Source: Epithemia pelagica
Lineage: Eukaryota > Bacillariophyta > Bacillariophyceae > Surirellales > Surirellaceae
Assembly: GCA_946965045.2 (NCBI GenBank)
Contig: OX337236.1
Coordinates: forward strand, 2,046,001-2,110,000
Direction of reading: 5' to 3'
Length of the DNA: 64,000 nt
Positions 1 to 8,925 of this stretch are shown here, one piece after another. Under the pieces are notes generated by a model. The model did no database searches. It was not told where the DNA came from and was given only the letters and a program-made list of their open reading frames with translations. A program made the position numbers and the translations under genes. The stretch's first letter is position 1. Each line of letters begins with the position of its first letter.

Positions 1-3000
1 TTGCAAGTCGTCACGTCGTTTGCACTGCGTACCCTTCTACTGGAAGATATGTGGTTTCTTGAAGAAGGAACAGCCGTGGTTTTTTTCGACGAATCACTTC
101 TTCCACCGCGGTATGGGAAAGAGTGGTTGGAGACATGGCGTGATACTGCGCAGTCCAAATTCCTCCCTACGGTTCTGTTCCAAGGCCGCCCGTACAAGCA
201 GGTAACAGGGTGGGTCCATCGAAATAGCGATACTGAACATGTCATAGGCGACCATGTTTATCGACATTTGTTTCAGGCCATGTCAGAGCATGGACAGCGG
301 GGCATACTTATCAAGTGTCCCATTTTCTCTGCTATTGACTGCAACATCTCCTTCCCTCCGACCAATTTCTTGCAACAGCAACTTCCATGGTTTCTCGTCT
401 ACAATTATCCAAATGGGATATTTGTCCAGGCGGACTATCATCCGGAGCGCAATTGGCTTGCCATTTTCAAGAAGCTCAATGCCGAGAACAACGACAGACT
501 TACCCTTTTCCATCGTGTTTTACAAGAGAGCCCAGGCGACCGATATATCATGTCGGAACTCAGGAGCGTTTGGGAGCGCTTCCAACTCCAACAGCAAGCC
601 AATGCGCAGAAAGTGGAATATGAGAAAAAAATGTCAGACGCTCTGGCTCAAGCCAATCAAAAGCATACAGTCCTCCCTCCACCCATCATTGAGCCCAGTA
701 AAGCCTTTAAAAAGTACTGTGCGATGGTCGATACGAGAGTGACGGAACAATTAGAGCATTGCTTTGGGAAATTCAACAACATCTTCGAGAAATTTCTCTC
801 GGAGCATGAGATGAGGCAACTAGCGAATGAGCTGGAACAACGACTACCACAACAATTCAATGCCATAATGGGATACAGTGGATACGCGAGGAAAATTGAA
901 GAGGCTCCCGAGGATGAACGAGCAATGCTCCGGAAAAGGTACAGCTTGGACGTGTTCTTCCAGTTTGTTGTGCAAGCACGCAAACACAACAATCATCTCC
1001 TTGTTCCTTTTGGAATTGTTTTTGCCTTGGCCCAGTATGCATGTGGGCATGGCATGTTGGCCACACAGATTCCGGTTTGGTTTGGACTTTCAGTGTCCAA
1101 GCGAACCATGGAACGAAGGGTTGCAGAATGTATCAACAGCTACGACACAAAGGTACAGCAATCAATAAGGAATGTGACCCATCTTCTCTGCGTATTCGAC
1201 AATTTGCAAGACGGTCGATTGCTACAGTTTCAGCGGGGTCAAAGTGCTATATATACACGCGTGACTGCCCGCTTCGTGATGGCCATGTATCTTGAACGGC
1301 TACCTACGTGGGTTTATTCCTTCCTCGCGAGACCCGAACTGACGTACATCCAACAGGCAATACCGTCGCCCTACCATTTGCCAGCCTTCGAACGTAGCAA
1401 GGACTGTAGTATTGGTGCTACCTTACGATCTGTTTTTGACGGTACATACATCTCCGATATTGAACAAACTGGAAATGCGTTTGATTGTTCAGGAAGCCGC
1501 GTGCGATCTTACGTTCAACTCATTGGCCTATGTCAACAACTACAGTGCCTCAAGCGCTTTCTGTCGACGAGGCGAAAGCCCGACAAGGGCACTGATTACA
1601 CTCTACAACCTGTCAAATTTGCAATCGACAAAAAGAGGGCACTAGTATGCAAGGCAATGAATGGTTTGCGAAAAAAGCGAGACACCAATATTTATTCCGT
1701 TGCACGGCAGTTCCCATCTAAATTGGTTCGGTTGTGGCGTCATATCCCTCCAGTGGCCGAGTTATTGATACTTCCTGTCTCAGTCCTAGATGAAACAACT
1801 AAGATTGGCGTATCTGGGATTATTCTGGACTTCATGGTGACCCATGGTCTCCTTGTATGGGATGCCGGTAAGAGTGTGTACAAGCCTGGTGCCGATTGGG
1901 AGACAAAATGGCTCTTTGTGGTGGGAGATGGACTCTCGATAGAGCGCATGTTTCAGTTCTTTGATGACGTTATGAGCATCATTGATTCAAAGAAGATGTC
2001 TTTTCGGAATGCATATCGCCAGGCAATGTCTATTAAGATGGTTCTGCACCGAGTGGTGCCCATCACTGGCGACCTCCACGTGCGGTTTCATATGCTAGAG
2101 TCCATTTATCGATTGTTCCATGGAGGCTTTCTGCAGTGTCTACAATACCGGCTTAAATAGAAACGGCTGGATGCTGTGGACGTCTCGAACAGCTATCGTC
2201 TTTCACATCGTTTGGTAATCCTCGTATTCGAGGAGTTGGACCGCTTAATGCTCGACACATATGTCTGCAATCATCTTTCGGAACAGAAGATGAAAGGTTT
2301 CTTGGACAAGGGTGAGGTCGAAGAACTGGCCGTTTTTATTTCGAAGGATTACTTGGGATTCCTAAATCGCCAGGTACGAGAAAGTTGTTACTGGCTACGT
2401 CGCTTTCTTTGCAATTATCTTCTGATGGTCCGAAAATATGTAATGTTCTTGGAAGCGGAGCAACAAGGAGATGCAGTTGCCATGGAATCAATGGTGGTCG
2501 AGTTTCTGCCCTATTTCTACATAGCAGGAAAGACGACATCCTTCAATATCCAACTGCGCCTCATGGAGTTATACTACCATGGATTGCCTATTTCGGTTCT
2601 ACAGCAAGTGAGATTAAATCGAACCAAGAGACAAAAACCAGGCAGCATTCCGTTGTCTTTCCAGAAAGAGAGCGCCTTGGACCAAATCATGGAAAGACTG
2701 ATGCCTTTCTTCAAGGCTATGAACCATTTGGGAACAGAGGCATCATTCGTTAAAGTCTCACAAATGCTCACGGCATGTCAACGTGCCAAGCATTTCGTTG
2801 AGTTTTATACCCGTACAAGATCTGACGGCGAATATGAGCTTGCAGAACGTTCACTAGAAGATCAAAGTCCCACGGATAAAGACGTTGACGAGTACAAACT
2901 TGCTGATCCAGGGCAACGAAACAAGAGCACAACCTATCCCAAGAGCAGGGTCAACCGTGCTCTTGTTACCGAAGTGTTGGTATTAGCTGAATGCCATGTG

Positions 3001-3927
3001 ATTCCAGCAGATGGAGGGGGGTCGATTGCAATCGATGTGGACCACTTTTGGCAGGCGTTAGATAAAACCTCGTTGGAAGTGCAGAAGAAGGTGCGCCGCT
3101 GTGGTTCGGGAAAAGTGGAGAACAATGCAACTGATGAATTTGTACTGGTTCAAGCAAAGGGCATGATGGAACGACTGACTAAGGCGAATGATAGTACAGC
3201 CAATCAAGAAGAGGAAGTCGATGACACAATGGATGACGACGAAGAGTCCGTCATTGACTTAGAGGACGCGATGAAGGAACAAGACGCCGAAGCGACGGTC
3301 CATAATCTGTCAGTGTTCAGCGACGATGAGGAGACTGCCGTCCTTGATATAGAATATGGGAACCCTGAGTTCTGTGGCACCCAACCAAGCGTTGAGCTTG
3401 AACCGGACGACGCTGAAGATGGCAAAGAAGGTGAAGCATATGAAGCGGAAGAGGAATGCCAACTCCAGGAAACGCAACTTGACGACATCATCAATGACGA
3501 AGCCACTGAAGGACTGGAAAAAGAGGACAATGATGGTGAAGATGATGAGGAGGCATCACAGACTGATGGAAGTCAACAAGAAAACCCCGGAGAAGAGGGG
3601 AATGATTCCGGATTAAGGGAGAAAGGTGCAGTGAAAGGTATGAAGATTGTGAAGATGAATAAAGTGGCGGCTAGAGATGTTGTATCAGTGGCGTTGGAGA
3701 AAATAGCAGAAAAAAACATCATTGCCGGACGAGGTAGAGAAACAGAAAGGAAGGAAAGAGAGGACCATTTTCTTCGGTACAAGTTGTATAAGAGGCTTGA
3801 AGACATGGAGGACGAGGGAAGTATATTGGATTTGTCAGACGGCGAAAATGATGTGGCATCAGGTACTGAAACTAGATTGGATCGTGCCTCAATGTGTTTC
3901 GAAGAGTTCAAGCAATCGATTCATTAA
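1..3927 (+). pseudogene. DUF6589-like (transposase-like) protein, 5' truncated by window, one in-frame TAG
   Basis: One reading frame runs from base 1 (open at the window edge, first codon TTG) to TAA at 3925-3927, interrupted only by TAG at 2158-2160. Codons either side of the TAG belong to the same conserved-looking stretch (GDLHVRFHMLESIYRLFHGG before, DVSNSYRLSHRLVILVFEEL after), so the stop looks like a point mutation, possibly of a Trp codon, not a gene boundary. Upstream are VFDNLQDG and a VVGDGLSIERMFQFFDD block that I associate with DUF6589 proteins of fungi and algae. Acidic residues near VFDN and VGDG could be catalytic, which is speculative. The C-terminal 250 residues are acidic and Glu/Asp rich (3200-3620), then basic. 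The family name is from memory and uncertain. Convergent with the helicase at 3953-6130. Confidence 0.5.
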
Positions 3928-3952
3928 GTAGTTTAAGGATAGTAGTAAATGA

Positions 3953-6130
3953 TCATTCAAAAAGATTGAAGCCCAACCACGATTCATCGCGATTCATCCT
4001 AGGAGTTCCGTCTGGAAAGTAGCCCAGGCTGGCCCTAAGTTGGAATCCCTCAGTCTCTGGGACAATGATTTGGGCAGCAAAGCATTTCATTAAGAGTGCT
4101 TTGGTTCGCTGCTTGGCAGAGCGTGGATTCTTCAAGTGGAATACTCGTTTTGCAAATATTTTCTCTGGCTCGCCAGCAGTATCGAAGGTCTCAAATTGTA
4201 GTAGTTGGTCCAAAAAGCAGTCCTTGCGGAGGGATCGCTTTTCAGTTTCGAGCTTTTGTGTAATAAAAATTTCCACAAAGTATGCTTTCAAAGCAGTCTT
4301 GTCGACCTTGCCGTCCAAGGGGGTGGAGAGGGAGGATGTTGAACATTGCCAACAAGCATTGTTGCATTTTCTTCCTATATCACACACTGCTGGACGAAAG
4401 GGGTGCAACATTTTCGATTCAAGCTGGCAATGGAGGCATTGACCATTCGACAGACAAATGAGAGACAAAACAGGAAGCAAATTACGCCATTGCCGCTGAG
4501 ACAGATCGTCATACGAGATTGGTACTGTACCGGCAGACTGCTTGGACTGTTCTTGGCTGTGCACATCGCTAGGCTGATTGGTATTATTCTTGTTTTGCGA
4601 CGCTTCATACTTGGGGATTACGAATATGCGGGTCATTAGGGCAACAAGGCTGTTGAATGAGATAACAACAGTAAATGAAGAATTAGATGGTGATGCATGA
4701 GAACTCCTCCCACAGCGTCCCATACATTGGAGAAAGTCTTCGATGGTGGCAGGGAATCCGTGAAAAATGACATGATTGACATCTGAACAATCGATGCCAG
4801 AACTTGTGGTTCCGGCGGTAGCAAATAGTGCAATTGGGTCGAAGCGTAGTTCACGGCCAGTGGTTGGACACTCATCTAACAAAGGTTGTCCCACGAACAT
4901 TTCTGTGTTGTGAAATTTCTGTTCACGGAACATAGTTCCGTGAACAAGAAGAAGGTCTTTCTGAATTCCGTGGTGATTGAGTGCCAGTCGACTCTTCGTG
5001 AACAGGTTGATCAAGGCTTTCCTGGAATTGGAATAAACGATTAGCTTTTGGCCTTTGTTGGACCGACTGATAGTGAGAAGGTCACTTTTGATATGGCGAA
5101 TGGGTGACTCTTTAAATGAGAGGTTGATAAATACGTTCCTCCGTTGTACACCGGAATGGGAAGAAGGCCAAATGAGATCTCGTTGCAAATCAAAAGAAAG
5201 GCCAGTCAGAGCCAAAAGATCGTTGACCATACTTTGAGACACTGTGGCCGTCATGAAAAGGATGGGAATTGGGTGCTTCGTTTCTCTGAGTATAGTTCGA
5301 AACAAACATTTCCGTAGTTGTCCAAATTCCGCACGAAATTCCATTCCATGGCTTGCATAGAGATGACATTCGTCAACAGAAAGAAGGCGAAGGGTCCCAT
5401 TGCGACAACAAGCAGCAATAGTCTGCTGCCATAATGGATCGTTGGTGATCTTCTGGGGCGAAGAAAACAAGAAGACATGTTTGTTGCTTGAGGCGTCGTT
5501 TTTTAGCCCTTCGAGATGATTGCGGAGAGCCGTGTTGAGTTTATCTGAACGCAAAACGTCAAGATTGAAGACTTGCAGGCGCCGACCGAGACCTTGGGAC
5601 AGGGACAGTTGCGACAATTTGGCGGTTTGATCCGCGGCCAGACTGAGTAGGGGCACGATGGTAATGGTAATGCCGCCACATAGAATGCCAGCGACATCAC
5701 GGACGGCGGATTTGCCACCACCTGTAGAACGGACAAGAAGGATCGGCCGCAGTAGGGAAGGGGCGTTGATGATCCTGGGGGTGTGCCGAGTAAGGACGTC
5801 TCCACATGCCTTTAGTTGCCACGGTCGGGCGGTTTTGCCATGCCAATCCGAGAAGCGCAATAAAATGGACTGTTCTAGCAATGGCAAACTGTAGGATCTG
5901 TAGTGGGTAGTAGGAGGGAAGGAAGGAGAGTGTTTGTTGGGCGCATGGGGACAATATTGAAGCCCAGTGGAAGTGTCTTCGTTCCTGCCGTTGTTGCTAC
6001 GCGGATGGGTCTGTATGGACGTCTCGAAGCTGACGGAATTATGCCTTGGAGACCCTGGAGCCGCTTCAGAATACTCTTCCATATCATGAAGGGTTGAGGC
6101 ATGGGCTTCGTTGCGGTTTTGAAGGTCCAT
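3953..6130 (-). CDS. RecQ-like superfamily 2 DNA helicase, possibly element-borne
   Basis: A 725-residue uninterrupted frame with the SF2/RecQ helicase motifs in order: motif I VRSTGGGKSAV (RecQ usually TGGGKS), motif Ia around IVPLLSLAADQ, motif II VDECHLYASHG (DECH instead of DEAH), motif III FMTATVS, motif IV-like LIVYSNSRKALINLF, motif V ATAGTTSSGIDCSDVNHV, and motif VI QCMGRCGRSS, where RecQ has Q-x-x-GRAGR. Cys-rich segments follow (CLHC, KCNNACWQC), a plausible zinc-binding region after the helicase core. The first about 90 residues are low complexity. It should unwind DNA 3' to 5' with ATP if active. A Cys in the Walker B box and in motif VI is unusual for cellular RecQ and fits the divergent RecQ helicases carried by mobile or subtelomeric elements. 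Convergent with the DUF6589-like gene. Confidence 0.8.
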   Translation of the reverse strand: MDLQNRNEAHASTLHDMEEYSEAAPGSPRHNSVSFETSIQTHPRSNNGRNEDTSTGLQYCPHAPNKHSPSFPPTTHYRSYSLPLLEQSILLRFSDWHGKTARPWQLKACGDVLTRHTPRIINAPSLLRPILLVRSTGGGKSAVRDVAGILCGGITITIVPLLSLAADQTAKLSQLSLSQGLGRRLQVFNLDVLRSDKLNTALRNHLEGLKNDASSNKHVFLFSSPQKITNDPLWQQTIAACCRNGTLRLLSVDECHLYASHGMEFRAEFGQLRKCLFRTILRETKHPIPILFMTATVSQSMVNDLLALTGLSFDLQRDLIWPSSHSGVQRRNVFINLSFKESPIRHIKSDLLTISRSNKGQKLIVYSNSRKALINLFTKSRLALNHHGIQKDLLLVHGTMFREQKFHNTEMFVGQPLLDECPTTGRELRFDPIALFATAGTTSSGIDCSDVNHVIFHGFPATIEDFLQCMGRCGRSSHASPSNSSFTVVISFNSLVALMTRIFVIPKYEASQNKNNTNQPSDVHSQEQSKQSAGTVPISYDDLSQRQWRNLLPVLSLICLSNGQCLHCQLESKMLHPFRPAVCDIGRKCNNACWQCSTSSLSTPLDGKVDKTALKAYFVEIFITQKLETEKRSLRKDCFLDQLLQFETFDTAGEPEKIFAKRVFHLKNPRSAKQRTKALLMKCFAAQIIVPETEGFQLRASLGYFPDGTPRMNRDESWLGFNLFE

Positions 6131-6228
6131 GGTGAGTACAAAGGGACCTCACTCGTTGGTCGCCGTGGTGAGACCGTGGAGGTGAAAATGGATTTGTATC
6201 AACCTCGAGAAATCGCCAATTTTGGAGG

Positions 6229-6383
6229 ACGCGCCGTGGGGGTGAGAACCAGAGTGCAGCTTTTTTCCGACTGAGGCCTGCGGGACTCACTCACCCCCGC
6301 TGGGGGTAACGCGCCGTGGGGGTGAGAAAGAGTTTGCACACCAGAATCGAATCACTAAACCTCATGACTCACCCCCGCTGGGG
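6229..6383. repeat. Two tandem ~79-bp units with embedded inverted motif
   Basis: The motif CGCGCCGTGGGGGTGAGAA occurs at about 6230-6248 and 6310-6328, and ACTCACCCCCGCTGGGG at 6289-6305 and 6367-6383, giving a period of 78-80 bp. The core GGGGGTGAG (6238-6246, 6318-6326) is the exact reverse complement of CTCACCCCC (6290-6298, 6368-6376), so each unit can fold. A degenerate copy (CGCCGTGGTGAG) lies near 6162-6173. The cluster sits just 5' of the helicase gene and could be an element terminus or a promoter-proximal binding array. Confidence 0.75.
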
Positions 6384-6420
6384 AGTATTTGAGACCTCTC
6401 AGTTTCTATCTACCTGTTCA

Positions 6421-6868
6421 GGGCATCCGTAATAAAAGAGAGGTGATATTATGAGCTTAGTCAATGGTAAATGAGGTTGGAGTTTGCAACGATTCAGAAC
6501 CAGGAAGTCGTCATCTTCAGCAGAGATTTTAGGTGCCCGAACTTTCGTATCTTCCGAGTTCCGGACATTGATCGAGTTTCAGTGACAAGTCATCGTGGTT
6601 GGCACAATGAGAATCGAGACTACACGAGTTTCTTTCGGCTGTGCTTGTTGCTTCTTCCTGGTATCCGTAATCAAGAGGAGAACGATGACCAAAGAGAGCG
6701 GAGAATGCATTGGGTTTCTTTGACAAGTGGTGGACCACCAGATGGCGGCAAGAAGTATGCTTGTGCGATACTTTCTGCTTTGTAGGTCCCAAGTAATTCA
6801 AAGTATAACCAGTTTGTTACGTTTATATCCATGCCACAATATCCAGCAGTCGCGTTGCCCGGTTTCAC
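6421..6868. other. Intergenic, no gene recognised
   Basis: 448 bp between the repeat cluster and the stop of the lyase-like gene. Short frames on both strands have no recognisable content. It probably includes the 3' UTR of the minus-strand gene at 6869-8497. Confidence 0.5.
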
Positions 6869-8497
6869 TCACACTCGCACGACACTGGCAGGTTTCCCTT
6901 CCGCCTTGTGGCTCTTGTCTTTCATCAATGATGATGAATTGGAAGAAGAGGAAGCATCCAATCGTTTAATTTCTTGTACCACATATTGGACGGCTCGATC
7001 AATGTCGTCTCTCGTGGTTGAGGGCCCGATAGACCATCGCAAGGTACCTTTTGCAACCTCCACTGGGACTTGCATTGCTTGCAAGACAGAACTAATGTGG
7101 GTGGTTGTTATTCCAGTGGCGCTGCTGCTATGACATGAGGCTCCGGCGCTAACGGCAACCAAGTGTCCAACGGTGGCCAACAAGGCATTCACGTTAAAAA
7201 CTCCACGAATGCTCACGTACAAGGTATTGGGCAAACAGTCATAATCTTGGTCCGCATGGTCGTCCTTGTGGTCCTCTTGACAACGCACAAGGTCATCGTG
7301 AGGTCCATGAACTACCAGTCGATTCTCTCCCAAGGCCAATGCCAAATGTTGGTACAAGCGTCGTTTCATGGATCGCATATGTCGCGCCCGACGGGGCCAA
7401 TCGTGCGCCGCTTGTGCAGCAGCGACTCCCATGCCCACAATATATGGCACGTTTTCTGTCCCACCCCGTCGTCCAAACTCTTGTCCTCCTCCATGAAGCA
7501 AAATATGGCCAGCAGGAGATTGTCGACTGTGTTCGTCGAGACAATTGGGTCGAACATAGAGACAGGCAATGCCCTTGGGAGCGCCTAGTTTGTGTCCCAC
7601 CAAGGTAACCAAGTCCACACCTCCCAAGGCCGATTCCAGGTGTAGCGAAACCTTGCCTGCTGCTTGCGCCGCATCCGTGTGACATAAAATGCCGTGTTGT
7701 CGACAATACTTAGCCACCTCTCGAACTGGTTGCATGGCTCCCGTTTCATTGTTGGCCAACATCAGGGTCACCAACACGACCCTGTCGGCATGTTTTTGAA
7801 TGGCTGTCACAATATCCTGTGCCGCGACACACCCGTTGCGTTGCACAGGTACATACGTGACGGTGCAAACTTGCTGACTGTGCTCCAACCAATCCAAGCA
7901 TGCGGCAATGGCTGGGTGTTCAATATTGGTTGTAATAATATGTGGCTTCTTGTTCTTTTTGTTGACAAACCAATGGCGAGTGGATTGCAAGGCCAAATGA
8001 ATGGCTAGATTGTCGGCTTCAGTACCACATGAGGTGAACCATATACTTGAGGACGGAAGAGGCAAACTGCTGTCATTGTTGTTTTTTGTTCTCTTGTCGG
8101 ACAGCGAAGATGGTGTGTCAACCAAAAGACGTAGAATTTGTGTACGAGCTACTTCGACAGCTTGTCGCGGACTTGTGCCATAGACATGGGCGCTGCTGGG
8201 ATTGCCAAAGTGTGTGGTAAAGTAGGGTATCATGGCCTCCAATACTTGAGGATCAATGGGTGTTGTGCCGTTGTAATCCAAATAAATGCAGTCGCTCTTG
8301 TTCGTTTTGCTTCCAGCTCTTGGTGTGGAAGTCCCCGAAGACAGGAAAGTGGTCGAAACTGCCACCCCTACCAGGAAAGCCACAGCCACAGTCGTGGCCA
8401 GTACCAAGAAAAATGGACGAGGATCACTGCCATCCGTATCCACACCACCACAACTCCAAAGAAATAGTTGTGTTCGGGCGGTCTCCAACATGAACAT
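6869..8497 (-). CDS. Selenocysteine lyase / cysteine desulfurase-like PLP enzyme, membrane-anchored
   Basis: A complete 542-residue protein of the class V aminotransferase (NifS-like) fold. Visible landmarks: substrate-binding YLDYNGTTPID, FGNPSSAH, SCGTEADNLAI, IEHPAI, MLANNETGAMQPV, HTDAAQAAGK, the PLP lysine in VGHKLGAPKG, GGGQEFGRRGGTENVPYI, and the catalytic Cys in SAGASCHSSS. The active-site loop and the downstream LRWSIGPSTTRDDID resemble animal selenocysteine lyase more than IscS/NifS loops, so removal of Se or S from (seleno)cysteine is likely; which substrate is preferred is not decidable here. Residues 29-51 form one hydrophobic segment, a signal anchor or part of an organelle leader, unusual for this family. 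A low-complexity Ser/Asn linker lies near residues 135-150. The ATG is in MFMLETAR; the copia element begins about 210 bp upstream. Confidence 0.85.
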   Translation of the reverse strand: MFMLETARTQLFLWSCGGVDTDGSDPRPFFLVLATTVAVAFLVGVAVSTTFLSSGTSTPRAGSKTNKSDCIYLDYNGTTPIDPQVLEAMIPYFTTHFGNPSSAHVYGTSPRQAVEVARTQILRLLVDTPSSLSDKRTKNNNDSSLPLPSSSIWFTSCGTEADNLAIHLALQSTRHWFVNKKNKKPHIITTNIEHPAIAACLDWLEHSQQVCTVTYVPVQRNGCVAAQDIVTAIQKHADRVVLVTLMLANNETGAMQPVREVAKYCRQHGILCHTDAAQAAGKVSLHLESALGGVDLVTLVGHKLGAPKGIACLYVRPNCLDEHSRQSPAGHILLHGGGQEFGRRGGTENVPYIVGMGVAAAQAAHDWPRRARHMRSMKRRLYQHLALALGENRLVVHGPHDDLVRCQEDHKDDHADQDYDCLPNTLYVSIRGVFNVNALLATVGHLVAVSAGASCHSSSATGITTTHISSVLQAMQVPVEVAKGTLRWSIGPSTTRDDIDRAVQYVVQEIKRLDASSSSNSSSLMKDKSHKAEGKPASVVRV

Positions 8498-8710
8498 TTT
8501 TCAGAAACAAAGAGCTTTCTTTCAGAAGCAATGGCCCGGGATTCCCGTGTACAGCGAGACGACAAAAAGAACGACAATAGGGAGAGAGCTCTAACTGCAA
8601 GGACAACACCGATACCACAACAACGAGGAAAAGGCTTGTTGTTCGCTTGTGATCTATTTGAAAAAAGATCTTCTGGAATGTATCCATCCACCCACACCCA
8701 CTAATCCATA

Positions 8711-8869
8711 TGTCTTATTCGGGTCGTGGGAACAAAACCCGGATATGGGAATTCTTTGGGGGTTTTACCGTTTACATGGTTACTATTTTGGGGATCCTTA
8801 CATTAGTGGTTTAGCCTTATAATATCTTTTAAATTGCACGTTAAATAAGGTATCGACTGGAACAAGACA
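8711..8869 (+). repeat. 5' LTR of copia element
   Basis: 159 bp starting TGTCTTATT and ending AACAAGACA, with inverted TGTCTT/AAGACA ends. It differs from the 3' LTR by A/T changes near 8752 and 8844. The bases after it (8870-8882) contain TATCAGA, reminiscent of the initiator-Met tRNA primer site of many copia elements but otherwise a poor match. Confidence 0.93.
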
Positions 8870-8925
8870 GTTTATCAGACCCACTGCGGTATTGAGAGGA
8901 AGTAAACGAAGTGAACTACAGGAAT

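Larger units (their letters stand above)
1..6385. mobile_element. Possible two-gene mobile unit (DUF6589-like + RecQ-like helicase), left end outside window
   Basis: Two long convergent genes meet tail to tail with only 25 bp between their stops (3927 and 3953). On the right, the helicase 5' side is followed within about 100 bp by a cluster of repeated and inverted GTGGGGGTGAG / CTCACCCCC motifs (6229-6383), after which no further coding is seen. A transposase-like protein paired with a helicase, plus terminal-looking repeats, suggests a mobile unit. The left terminus lies outside the window, so terminal inverted repeats and a target-site duplication cannot be tested. That the two genes form one element is inference. 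Confidence 0.35.
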
